DNA of 21,821 bases from Planctomycetota bacterium (GCA_022614705.1 JAKEIB010000029.1:1-21821); one strand, 5' to 3'; shown: positions 1 to 7,566, counted from the stretch's first letter. The notes: a model not told the origin generated them from the sequence alone. A program made the numbers and translations.

Positions 1-79
1 ACGTCGAATAGGCGCCTACGCTCATGGCGCGCGCCTTGTCCCATGATATTATGTACTTGTCCAGGCCAATGTTGCAGAT

Positions 80-808
80 TTATTGCGATGGGCCATATTG
101 CTTCACGCTGCCCACTTCCAGGATCACGATCGAGGCGTAGGCCGCTTCGTCGCTGCCTTCGACCTGAGACTTCCAAACCTCTTCGCCGGTTTGCTTGTTG
201 AGTGCGACGAGCGTTGCTGTTTCGCCGCCGGGCGTGACGACCACGACGTCGCCGTCGATAAGCGGCGACTCCGAATAGGCCCACTCGCCCGGCTTGCCGG
301 CGAAATCGGTTGGCAAGTTTTTCTGCCAACGGATGTCGCCCGAATGGCGATCGATACACGCCAGGTCGCCGGCCGAGCCGAGCGCGTAGAGCACGTCTCC
401 GTCGACGGTCGGTGTCGAGCGGGCGCCGGGATACGACGGCTTCTGATCTGGCTCGCCGACTTTTCCGATACGTTTCGACCAAATCTGTTGACCGTTCTTT
501 GTGTCGAGCGCCTGCACAAACTCATTTTCGAGACCCTCGTTACTGATCAAGTAAACCCGATCCCCCACGATGGCGGGCGTCGAGAAGCCGTCGCCCAGCC
601 CGTCAACCTGCCAGACGAGCTGCGGCCCCGCCTCCGGCCATTGCTTGAGTAGCCCGGTCTCTTTGGAAATGCCGTCGCGCTCCGGCCCGCGCCACTGCGG
701 CCAGTTCGCGGCCAGCAAGCTGCCGAGCATGAAACATAGAGAAACTACGACCAGCCATCGCCGCGAACTCGCGGAACTAAGGGCGCGAATATTCGACTGA
801 GGTGACAC
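80..808 (-). CDS. PQQ-type beta-propeller secreted protein, C-terminally truncated
   Basis: The product resembles exported outer membrane protein assembly BamB-like/PQQ-repeat proteins that planctomycetes carry in many copies; its substrate is unknown. A signal peptide (arginines, then LVVVSLCFMLGSLLAA) is followed by WPQWRGPERDGIS, typical of this group. Three propeller blades follow, each with an aliphatic strand and an ALD/CID/ALN-K-x-G-x-x-x-W pattern (IWSK, IRWQ, VWKS). I start at GTG 808 because GGAG (819-816) lies 7 nt upstream; TTG 814 is also in frame but sits on top of the GGAG. At about 240 residues it is much shorter than the roughly 400 usual for the group. Family-like sequence stops at VKQY and the protein ends six residues later (GPSQ then TAA). 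None of the three downstream frames up to the window edge resumes propeller-like sequence. It is therefore likely a truncated gene or pseudogene. Confidence 0.75.
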   Translation of the reverse strand: MSPQSNIRALSSASSRRWLVVVSLCFMLGSLLAANWPQWRGPERDGISKETGLLKQWPEAGPQLVWQVDGLGDGFSTPAIVGDRVYLISNEGLENEFVQALDTKNGQQIWSKRIGKVGEPDQKPSYPGARSTPTVDGDVLYALGSAGDLACIDRHSGDIRWQKNLPTDFAGKPGEWAYSESPLIDGDVVVVTPGGETATLVALNKQTGEEVWKSQVEGSDEAAYASIVILEVGSVKQYGPSQ

Positions 809-1011
809 GATCAAACTCCGATCTGGTTCGTCAGGATTCGGTTTTCCGGGCAGACCAACGACGAGCGCATTGTTTGGTTAGCAATTTGTGGTGTCAAGCG
901 ATTGGCGGGGCTGATGTCCTGGGGCTGGCCGCGCGAGCTCGACCACGTCTGCATTTCCGCGGTGGCGAACTCCCATTGCCGATTTGGTCCTCGGACGCCA
1001 AACTGTGGCCC

Positions 1012-1812
1012 ATGGAAGAGTTACTTGCTCCGAATTCGCTGTTGGCGTTGGTGGCCCTTACGGCATTGGAAATCGTGCTGGGCGTCGACAATTTGGTGTT
1101 CATCGCGATTCTCACGGGCCGATTGCCGCCGGAGCGGCGCGCGTTTGCGCGCCGGCTGGGTCTGGCGATGGCAGCCATCGGGCGGATCGTGCTGCTGTTT
1201 GCCGCGTCGTGGGTCATCACGCTTGAAGAGTCGGAGTTGTTCCGCATCGATTGGTTGGGCCTCGATCTCAAAATTTCTATCCGCGACCTGATCTTGATCG
1301 CGGGCGGCTTATTCCTGCTGGCGAAGGCGACGTGGGAGATTCACCATACGCTCGAAGGCGAGATTCACCACGCCGATGCCGGTGCAGCTGCTAAGCAGGT
1401 GAGCGTCGGCAGTGTAATCGGGCAGATTCTCATGTTGGACCTGGTGTTTTCCATCGACTCAGTGCTCACGGCCGTGGGGATGGTTGAGCCGCAAAGCTTT
1501 AAGTCGGCCCCTCTACCCTACACGACTGTGCCCTGGCCGGCGATGACGATCATGAGCGCCGCCGTGTTGGCCGCGGTGGCCGTGATGTTGTTTTTTATCA
1601 CGCCCGTTTCCAACTTCATCGAACGTCACCCGACCGTAAAAATGCTGGCGCTGGCGTTCCTGCTGTTGATCGGCATGATCCTGGTGGCCGACGGGCTGCA
1701 CCAGCACATTCCGCGAGGGTACGTTTATTTCGCGATGGGGTTCAGCATCATGGTGGAAATGCTAAACCTGAAAGCCGCAAGCCGGCGCGAGCGAACGCAA
1801 TTGGGGCATTGA
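1012..1812 (+). CDS. TerC family integral membrane protein
   Basis: TerC/Alx family proteins are multi-pass inner membrane proteins linked to metal ion export (manganese in recent work) and to tellurite resistance loci. About seven hydrophobic segments are visible over 266 residues. Family motifs include ALEIVLGVDNLVFIAILTGR near the N-terminus, with the membrane-embedded Asp of GVDN, and DLVFSIDSVLTAVGM in the middle, with a second intramembrane Asp pair. The frame is open back to 802, but the upstream part is basic and unlike the family, so I start at ATG 1012 (MEELLAPNSLLALVALTA). No clear Shine-Dalgarno sequence precedes it. A small gene follows 1 nt after the stop. The exact substrate cannot be read from the sequence. 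Confidence 0.9.
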   Translation: MEELLAPNSLLALVALTALEIVLGVDNLVFIAILTGRLPPERRAFARRLGLAMAAIGRIVLLFAASWVITLEESELFRIDWLGLDLKISIRDLILIAGGLFLLAKATWEIHHTLEGEIHHADAGAAAKQVSVGSVIGQILMLDLVFSIDSVLTAVGMVEPQSFKSAPLPYTTVPWPAMTIMSAAVLAAVAVMLFFITPVSNFIERHPTVKMLALAFLLLIGMILVADGLHQHIPRGYVYFAMGFSIMVEMLNLKAASRRERTQLGH

Positions 1813-1813
1813 T

Positions 1814-2098
1814 ATGGCCGCGACTACGCATGAAATCTGGCGAGACGTGTTCACCAATTGGCCGGCGGCGATTCCGCGTCGGGGCTCGATTGTGAGCACG
1901 CTGAACGAAACGGTTCCCTTCAAAAGCTTTTTGCTCAAGGGCGACACGCTGCTACTGGAGCGCACGAACCCCGATGCCGTCGGGACGCGGTTCATCGTGC
2001 TCGCGTTCGACGCGATTCACATGCTGAAGCTGACCGACCCGCTGAAAGAGTCGGTGCTGACGGGGGCGGGGTACGTCGGGCAATTGGCGAAGTCGTAG
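1814..2098 (+). CDS. Small conserved hypothetical protein coupled to terC
   Basis: This is a 94-residue soluble protein with no signal peptide or membrane segment. Its ATG begins one base after the TGA of the TerC gene, which strongly implies translational coupling and co-transcription. The sequence mixes short strands and turns (IVSTLNETVPFKSFLL, TLLLERTNPD, RFIVLAFDAIHMLKLTDPL), suggesting a compact beta-rich domain. From memory, small proteins beginning HEIWRDVF-xNWP occur in other planctomycetes, but I cannot confirm this here and know no function. A hairpin that could end transcription lies 31 bp downstream. Confidence 0.7.
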   Translation: MAATTHEIWRDVFTNWPAAIPRRGSIVSTLNETVPFKSFLLKGDTLLLERTNPDAVGTRFIVLAFDAIHMLKLTDPLKESVLTGAGYVGQLAKS

Positions 2099-2128
2099 CG
2101 CCACCATTCTACAGGCGCGCCAATCAAC

Positions 2129-2153
2129 AAACCGGCGATGACATCGCCGGCTT
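2129..2153. terminator. Hairpin between convergent genes, candidate bidirectional terminator and repeat copy
   Basis: An 8-bp perfect stem (CCGGCGAT 2132-2139 with ATCGCCGG 2143-2150) closes a GAC loop. Outside an A-C mismatch, two more A-T pairs extend it. Short T-rich runs follow on both strands (CTTTATGTTG on plus, TTTGTTG on minus), and it sits between the convergent small gene (ends 2098) and haloperoxidase gene (ends 2153). The same hairpin with the same A-C mismatch recurs at 21145-21168, so it may be a repeat reused as a terminator. Confidence 0.55.
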
Positions 2154-3643
2154 TATGTTGAAGCGCGGCGACGGCGCGGCCTTAGTCCGACGAGGCCAAT
2201 TGCCATCAGGGTCATGACGACGCTGCCCGGTTCCGGCACGGCGTAGAAGTAATGGCCCGCCGCGTATTCGGCAATCGCATTGCCCAGCGCGATGCCGTCT
2301 TCCTGGTCGAACAGCCAGTGGATACCGAGATAAATGCGGCTCATGCCGTTTTCGCCTTCGGGCGAGTCCTCCATGCCGGGGGCCAATGGGCCAACTTGGG
2401 TGAATCGGACAAAGTTGCGCGTGCCTCCACTGCCTGTTTCGTTCGAGTGCAACATGTAGTTCGCTGTGACTGGATCGGCGCCTATCAAGGCATCCGCTAC
2501 GCTGAAGTCATTTGTCCCGTAGAACAACTCCAAGGCCTTGAAGATAGCGCCACCCATCGTGGCGTGACCGGACGTGTACGCAGGGAACGGCGGTGTGAAA
2601 TCGTCGGCTGAGCCCGCATGATCGCTGCCCGGTGCGCCCAGGTACACCCAGGTTGGATCCTCGACGGTGGCCGGGTTGTCGTCGTCGTGCGTAGCATCGG
2701 CGCGGATCGCCGTGATTGGCCGCCAAAAGTCTTCTTCATACTTGACGTCCCAGGCCGCGATCGCAGCGTCCGCCTGGGCCACCGACGCCATGGCGAACAA
2801 CCGAGCATTGTCGGCCGGCGTATTGCCCGCCTGCTCCGCGATGTCGATCATGTTTTCCACAAACAGCACCGGCGGCGGCCCGACACCCGGCGCGCCCGGA
2901 AGGTTTGGCCGGTCATAGGCCCAGAACAAGGCGATCTCGGTCTGATTGGCAGTGCGTACCGCGCTATTGCGCTCGCCATAGGCCTTTACCTGATTGAACG
3001 CATCAACGTATTCTTGGTCGTTAAAGCCTGGAACGCCAATTAGCGCATCGAAGTGGTCGGGATTGGGCATCGCCCAGGGGGTCACGAAGCCCCAGTCCGA
3101 ACCCCAACCTTTTTGCTCCGGTGTAACTAGGGGATCTGGACTCCAATGACCTGGCGCAATGGTCGGCGTGTACGCATCCGGCAAATCGTGTCCGTCGTTG
3201 GCGTGCGAGTCGACGTAATGCTGGCCGATGTAATTCCCCAGCGCAATGCCGTCCGTCTTTGCTTGGCTGTCGGCAATCGCACCCAGCCGCGTCGCCAGAA
3301 CGCCGTCCAATGTGGCCTGATATTCGCCGAATGTATCGGAGATTACGCGGTACGCGGCTTGCGCCACTGCTGCATCCATGTTTGCGCCGGGCACATGCGT
3401 ATTGATCTTGAAGGGCGCGTGTGTGCGATCAATGGCCTGGAACACGTCGTAGATCGCCGCATTCATCATCGCCATAGCACGGGTCGAGTTGCCCGGGTTG
3501 TGCTTGCTTGGCGTCGCAATAATTGCGTCATTGAGTGTCAAATTCCAATCGGTTACGACGTCGGCTCGCGCACCGTATCCGGACAAAGCCACGATTGCCA
3601 CAATCATCAAAGTCAAGTTGCGATTCATATTCGGGTTCCGCAT
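2153..3643 (-). CDS. Secreted vanadium-dependent haloperoxidase-family protein with PEP-CTERM tail
   Basis: The protein belongs to the vanadium haloperoxidase / PAP2 acid phosphatase superfamily, which binds vanadate or phosphate; haloperoxidases oxidise halides with hydrogen peroxide. The three anion-binding blocks are visible in order in the C-terminal half: KYEEDFWRP, then PFPAYTSGHATM (the SGH block), then SRIYLGIHWLFDQ, whose His is the expected vanadate ligand. The N-terminus has a signal peptide ending near GYGARA before DVVTDWN. The C-terminus is a PEP-CTERM sorting tail: VPEPGS, a hydrophobic stretch and an arginine cluster. At 496 residues it fits the family. ATG 3628 (MNRNLTLMIVAI) is an alternative start with a cleaner signal peptide. 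Halide specificity, or phosphatase activity instead, cannot be decided from sequence. It appears to be a single-gene unit. Confidence 0.88.
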   Translation of the reverse strand: MRNPNMNRNLTLMIVAIVALSGYGARADVVTDWNLTLNDAIIATPSKHNPGNSTRAMAMMNAAIYDVFQAIDRTHAPFKINTHVPGANMDAAVAQAAYRVISDTFGEYQATLDGVLATRLGAIADSQAKTDGIALGNYIGQHYVDSHANDGHDLPDAYTPTIAPGHWSPDPLVTPEQKGWGSDWGFVTPWAMPNPDHFDALIGVPGFNDQEYVDAFNQVKAYGERNSAVRTANQTEIALFWAYDRPNLPGAPGVGPPPVLFVENMIDIAEQAGNTPADNARLFAMASVAQADAAIAAWDVKYEEDFWRPITAIRADATHDDDNPATVEDPTWVYLGAPGSDHAGSADDFTPPFPAYTSGHATMGGAIFKALELFYGTNDFSVADALIGADPVTANYMLHSNETGSGGTRNFVRFTQVGPLAPGMEDSPEGENGMSRIYLGIHWLFDQEDGIALGNAIAEYAAGHYFYAVPEPGSVVMTLMAIGLVGLRPRRRRAST

Positions 3644-3711
3644 CTAAGTTAGTCTGATCAAAAAACGACAAATTAACTGCCAAGCGACTGACGCCGCGAC
3701 GCGAATGGATT

Positions 3712-3740
3712 CGCCCAGCATGAATTAAAGAAGCTGGGCG
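3712..3740. repeat. Inverted repeat in the leader region of the haloperoxidase gene
   Basis: CGCCCAGC (3712-3719) and GCTGGGCG (3733-3740) form a perfect 8-bp stem around a 13-nt AT-rich loop. It lies 69-97 bp upstream of the haloperoxidase start on the minus strand and downstream of ymdB. It could be the end of the ymdB transcript, a leader hairpin or an operator-sized dyad. No T-run follows on the minus strand, so a simple terminator is unlikely. The rest of the 293-bp gap (3644-3936) shows nothing else I can support. Confidence 0.4.
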
Positions 3741-3936
3741 ATAGGCGACATCCGCACGTAGAATGCAGAACGCAGCCGCGCCGCTGTTGATTGGAATTAG
3801 CGCACTCCGCCAAGATCGTCGCCGAAACTGCCTCCGGCAAACACATCCAGCATGAGGTTCGGGCGCGAAAATGTCAAGAAATTGCAACCCGGGCCGATTT
3901 TGCTGGTTGTGCAAGCTAAGGACGGGCACGCGAAAA

Positions 3937-4755
3937 TCAGGCAGTTTTTTCGGCCGTTGGCAAGGATTCCAGATCCTCTGGGGTGACGCACAGCCGTTCG
4001 ATACCGGTCGCCCGGCCGGATTCGGCATTGGCCGTAACTATCGTGCCGCACAGACGCACGTCGCCGGTGGCCACGTCGAACTCGGTCGGCAGGCCGGTGA
4101 GCGTGGTTTCCATGACCCGGTCGATCCGCCGACCAATAATGCTTTCGAACGGGCCGGTCATGCCGACGTCGCATTGAAAGGCGGTGCCGCCGGGGAAAAC
4201 GCATTCGTCGGCGGTCGGCACGTGCGTGTGCGTGCCCAGCACGGCAGTGACGCGACCATCGAGGTACCGGCCCATGAGCTGCATGTCGCTTGTGGCCTCG
4301 GCGTGGAAATCGATCAAGCGCACACGCACGTCGGCGGGCAGCGCGGCTAGCACCCGGTCGGCAGCCTGCCAAGGATTGTCGACCGGCTTCATGAACAACC
4401 GGCCCAACATGCAGGCAATCGCCACTGGCACGCCGTTGTGGGCGTTTACCACGGCCCAATCGCGACCAATTGACTCCGGTGGCAGGTTGGCGGGCTTCAC
4501 GATGTTCGATTCGTTCTCCAGCACCGAATAAATTTCTTTGCGGCGATAGACATGGTCGCCGAGCGTGATGGCGTCGACGCCGGCGCGAATCAATTCGCGG
4601 TAAATAGCCGGCGTGAGTCCCGAGCCACCCGCGGCGTTCTCTGCATTGGCGACGACCAAATCGAGCTGGTGCTTGTCTACGAGACCGGCGATCGACCGAC
4701 AAACGATGTCGCGGCCGGGCTTACCCACGATGTCGCCGATAAAAAGAATACGCAC
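3937..4755 (-). CDS. ymdB: YmdB-type metallophosphoesterase (TIGR00282 family)
   Basis: YmdB proteins are dinuclear-metal cyclic nucleotide phosphodiesterases; in Bacillus YmdB affects biofilm and motility decisions. All metal-ligand blocks are present: GDIVGKPGR (Asp8), NAENAAGG (Glu39, Asn40), GDH (Asp67, His68), DFHAEATSD (His151) and GTHTHVPTAD (His176, His178). The usual Asn of GNH at position 67 is Asp here. The frame extends to 4839, but I start at GTG 4755 because AAAGGA lies 6 nt upstream and the protein then opens with the family's RILFIGDIVG, giving 272 residues, the normal size. It lies downstream of rny on the same strand, separated by 206 bp holding a large palindrome. The rny-ymdB order matches Bacillus and supports a shared role in RNA or nucleotide metabolism. 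Confidence 0.92.
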   Translation of the reverse strand: MRILFIGDIVGKPGRDIVCRSIAGLVDKHQLDLVVANAENAAGGSGLTPAIYRELIRAGVDAITLGDHVYRRKEIYSVLENESNIVKPANLPPESIGRDWAVVNAHNGVPVAIACMLGRLFMKPVDNPWQAADRVLAALPADVRVRLIDFHAEATSDMQLMGRYLDGRVTAVLGTHTHVPTADECVFPGGTAFQCDVGMTGPFESIIGRRIDRVMETTLTGLPTEFDVATGDVRLCGTIVTANAESGRATGIERLCVTPEDLESLPTAEKTA

Positions 4756-4839
4756 GACTGGTCCTTTGTCATCGATCCGCGATGCGTGCAATGATTGACG
4801 CGAAACGGCTGAAAGATGTGTTGGTGACTCGAAACACAA

Positions 4840-4941
4840 AATTTCTTGAACAGGAGGTAACAGGGATAACAGAGAAGATCAGTCAGTGGATTGCCTTTCT
4901 CTGTTTCCTCTGTTACCTCCTGTTCATAAAAACAAGAAATT
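4840..4941. repeat. Large imperfect palindrome between rny and ymdB
   Basis: Two 29-nt arms (4848-4876 and 4897-4925) are inverted copies differing at a few central positions, around a 20-nt centre. A further 9-bp outer pair, AATTTCTTG (4840-4848) and CAAGAAATT (4933-4941), is separated from the right arm by a short insertion. Each arm is itself made of three AACAG-led units of 9-10 nt and carries the perfect Shine-Dalgarno core AGGAGGT on its own sense strand. The element occupies most of the gap 20 bp after the rny stop. It looks like a small non-autonomous repeat (MITE- or REPIN-like) that may also cap or split the rny-ymdB transcript. Confidence 0.75.
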
Positions 4942-4961
4942 ATTGCCCCAGGTACAGAATT

Positions 4962-6551
4962 TCACTTTGCAGTTTCCGTAAACCTCATTTCGCGAATCAT
5001 CGTCACGCGAATCTCGCCCGGGTAGGTCAGCTGTTGCTCGAACGCGTTGGCGATATCGCGGCAAATCTTGGCGGCCGACTCGTCGGTCGTAAGCTTTGTG
5101 CTGGCGATGACGCGCACCTCGCGGCCGGCCTGGATGGCGAACGCCTGTTCGACGCCCTGGAAGCCAGTGGCGATCGTTTCGAGTTCCTGCATCCGCTTGA
5201 TGTAGCGGTCGAGCGTCTCGCGGCGGGCGCCAGGGCGGGAAGCGCTGCAGGCGTCGGCTGCAGCCACGAGCACGGTGTACGGCATGTCGGCGCGAATGTC
5301 GTCGTGGTGGCCGAGCGCGGCATGGACGACTTCCGCGCCCTCGCCGTATCGCTTCAGCAAGTCGGCGCCAATTCGCGGGTGGCCGCCTTCCATGTCGTGG
5401 TCGGCCGCTTTGCCGATGTCATGCAACAAGCCGGCGCGGCGAGCCAGGTCGGCGTTCATTCCCATCTCTTCGGCGATCATTCCGGCCACGAACGCCACCT
5501 CGATCGAATGCCGCAACACGTTCTGGCTGTAGCTCGTGCGATAATGCAGCCGGCCGAGCAGGTTGACGACGCGCTCGTTTAGGCCACGAATCTGGGTTTC
5601 CTGTATGGCCTCCTCGCCGTATCGACGAATCTGCGCTTCGATCTCTTGCTGCGTTTCGGCGACGAGCTCTTCGATCCGCGAGGGATGAATGCGTCCGTCG
5701 GCAATGAGTTTGTTGAGCGCGCTGCGTGCGATCTCGCGCCGCACGGGATCGAATGCGCTGACGATGACGACGCCGGGCGTGTCGTCGATAATCACGTCGA
5801 CGCCCGTGGCTTTTTCGAACGAGCGGATGTTTCGCCCCTCGCGGCCGATGATTCGTCCCTTCATTTCGTCGCTCGGGATGTCGACCGTGCTCGTCGTGGC
5901 CTCGGCCGTGTGCGAGGCGGCAAAGCGTTGGATCGAGGTGAGCAGCATCTCCTTTGCCTTGTCATCGCAGATCGCGGCCATCTCTTTCTCTTGCTTGAGA
6001 ATTAGCGCCCCCTGCTCGTGAGCCAATTCCTGGTCGAGCCGCTCGAGCAACCGGCGTTTGGCTTCCTCCGGTCCTAGCCCGCTGATTTGATGCAGCGTTT
6101 GCCGCTGGATGTCGAGCAGGTTGTCGAGCTCCGATTGCCGGCGATTGGCGTCTTCCAGTTTTTCCGTGAGCTTTCGCTGGTTGTTTTCAACCATTTTCTC
6201 CTGTTTCTGGAGCTGCTCGGCGCGCTGCTCGATCATGTCCTGCTGCTTATCGAGATGACGTTCGCGCTCGAACAGTTTTTGCCGTGCGTCGTTGAGCTGC
6301 TCTTCGATCCGCGCCTTTTCTCGCAGGGCCAGTTCTTTGGCTTCGACCTCGGCCTCCTTTCGGCGGGCGCCGGCTTGAATCTCGGCCTTTTCGATGATCT
6401 GCCGCGCTTCCTTCTCTGCATCGTGCTTTCGCAGATAGCCAAGCACCTTGATGACGCCCATGCCCATCAGCGCCGCGCCCAGTGCGACTAAAATGATCAG
6501 CACGGGATTGTCCGCCTGAGCAAGCACAATTAAAGATTCGCTCGGCAACAC
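4962..6551 (-). CDS. rny: Ribonuclease Y
   Basis: RNase Y is a membrane-anchored endoribonuclease that starts mRNA decay. The order of parts is canonical: a single N-terminal membrane helix (residues about 17-38, VLIILVALGAALMGMGVIKV), a long highly charged coiled coil (about 40-185), a KH RNA-binding domain with GRIIGREGRNIR, and an HD metal-dependent nuclease domain with LLHDIGKAAD and GHHDD. The C-terminal segment ending GEIRVTMIREMRF is typical. I start at GTG 6551 because AAAGGAG (6566-6560) lies 8 nt upstream; this gives 529 residues, close to the usual 520, whereas TTG 6632 would add an unlikely leader. ymdB follows on the same strand. No gene lies upstream for about 1 kb, so the promoter is probably within that gap. 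Confidence 0.96.
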   Translation of the reverse strand: MLPSESLIVLAQADNPVLIILVALGAALMGMGVIKVLGYLRKHDAEKEARQIIEKAEIQAGARRKEAEVEAKELALREKARIEEQLNDARQKLFERERHLDKQQDMIEQRAEQLQKQEKMVENNQRKLTEKLEDANRRQSELDNLLDIQRQTLHQISGLGPEEAKRRLLERLDQELAHEQGALILKQEKEMAAICDDKAKEMLLTSIQRFAASHTAEATTSTVDIPSDEMKGRIIGREGRNIRSFEKATGVDVIIDDTPGVVIVSAFDPVRREIARSALNKLIADGRIHPSRIEELVAETQQEIEAQIRRYGEEAIQETQIRGLNERVVNLLGRLHYRTSYSQNVLRHSIEVAFVAGMIAEEMGMNADLARRAGLLHDIGKAADHDMEGGHPRIGADLLKRYGEGAEVVHAALGHHDDIRADMPYTVLVAAADACSASRPGARRETLDRYIKRMQELETIATGFQGVEQAFAIQAGREVRVIASTKLTTDESAAKICRDIANAFEQQLTYPGEIRVTMIREMRFTETAK

Positions 6552-7566
6552 AGCCGCGTCTCCTTTCACCGATAGCCCCTGGGGCAATCCCGAACCTTGG
6601 TTTGATCGCAACGGCGACGACGCGCGCGACAAATCGAACCGAAGTCGGCGTGCGGAACGGCAGCCGGATGCGAGCTACCCGGGCAGAAGACAGGCGGGAT
6701 GGCACGTCACGTGGTCGTGTAAGCCAGTCCAACGCGGCAACGAATGAAAACCGTTGCCGGCCTGACGCGACGCGACTCGGTCGCTTGCGATTTAGTTCAA
6801 GTCCACAACCGGCCGGTGCCGCCCCGTTCGACCGCTTGTCGCGCCAGGGGGGCGTTGACGACAGGGTTGCGTGGAGAGAAAGACCGGCGATGGCTGCGGA
6901 CGGACCAAGGGGCCGTCGCGCCCCCCTGACGTGTCATGCCAAAGCACCGGTACGATGGGTGAACAAGGTTGCCCACCTAACGGCGCGAAGGCCCAGCAAC
7001 CTGGGCCAAACAATCCGTGGGATGGACATCTGTCACCACGCCTCACGTCCCGCACCCTATCCCGAAACCACCGCACGAGCGCGATGACCCGAGTGAAAAC
7101 CACAATCAGGGTACGAAACCCGAGCATTTCAGTAGTGGTCAACGACTGACTTGAACTCATACACAAACGAACTTATCAAGCGTTGCGTTCTGCCCGGCTG
7201 CGCCGTGGCGCCGCCGTCCAAACACATTCAATTCCAAAGTTAAGTTTAGAATCCGGTTTCAAAACCTGTAGCTGGGGTCTGTGACCCCAGCTCTATGACC
7301 CCCAGCTGCCGCAAGCAAGCCGGCCTCACAGAGGCCAGCTACAGCGAGTCGGCACCCCGGCAAACCGCCGCGGTGGTTGGCCACGGCGAAGAGCTAACGG
7401 TTATGTTAACAAATGTTTAGGACGCCGCAACCCGGACGTGGGGTAGAACGCGTTGGAAATTAGCGCGAAGCGCGCCCCAGCCCTGCTCAATCGGCAGGGT
7501 TTGACTGTCTTGCGCGCTTCCCCAGGGCGGCGCGGCCGCGATGACTTGCACGATCTAAGATTCGCC
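6552..7566. other. Long gene-free interval between divergent rny and tilS
   Basis: I find no credible protein gene here: the open frames on both strands are arginine- and proline-rich shadows without domain-like sequence. The interval must hold the divergent promoters of rny and tilS, but no convincing -35/-10 pair was seen. The part from about 6925 to 7150 looks structured. It has a perfect 7-bp hairpin GGCCCAG-CAAC-CTGGGCC (6990-7007), a weaker TGGGTG/CACCTA pair just upstream, and a distant GACGTG/CACGTC pair. It could encode a small RNA or be a long rny leader. I checked by eye for RNase P, tmRNA and SRP RNA signatures and did not find them. A paired hairpin repeat sits at 7266-7344. Confidence 0.45.
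7266..7344. repeat. REPIN-like pair of inverted hairpins with GTAG heads
   Basis: Two 27-nt units face each other, at 7266-7292 (plus) and 7318-7344 (minus), separated by 25 nt. Each begins CTGTAGCTGG and folds into a 10-bp stem with a TGT loop. In the first unit the stem is AGCTGGGGTC/GACCCCAGCT; in the second it is AGCTGGCCTC/GAGGCCGGCT. The GG-to-CC change on one side is matched by CC-to-GG on the other, so the fold is kept. A GTAG tetranucleotide at the foot of a short palindrome, in inverted pairs, is the classic layout of REP/REPIN elements mobilised by RAYT transposases. No such transposase is in the window. Confidence 0.8.

Noticed and set aside
802..1011. Upstream part of the TerC open frame as real N-terminus
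   Set aside because: It is basic and unlike the family, and homology begins just after ATG 1012.
3712..3740. Standard rho-independent terminator after ymdB
   Set aside because: It is about 200 bp past the ymdB stop and has no T-run after the stem on the minus strand.
3797..4702. Long minus-strand frame overlapping ymdB
   Set aside because: It shadows ymdB in another frame and is rich in arginine; only its short 3' end lies outside ymdB, and nothing there resembles a known protein.
4857..4876. Resemblance of the 4840-4941 repeat to the I-SceI site
   Set aside because: Only about 11 nt (AGGGATAACAG) match and the inverted arm lacks the same match; the AACAG-unit structure explains it better.
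6602..7166. Open frames on both strands between rny and tilS
   Set aside because: Composition is dominated by Arg, Pro and Ser, there is no ribosome site, and no domain-like pattern is visible.
6552..7566. RNase P RNA, tmRNA or SRP RNA in the large gap
   Set aside because: The universal signatures (GGAAAGTCC-type and ACAGAAA of RNase P, a tRNA-like CCA end, the SRP GGAAG-type loop region) were not found by eye on either strand.
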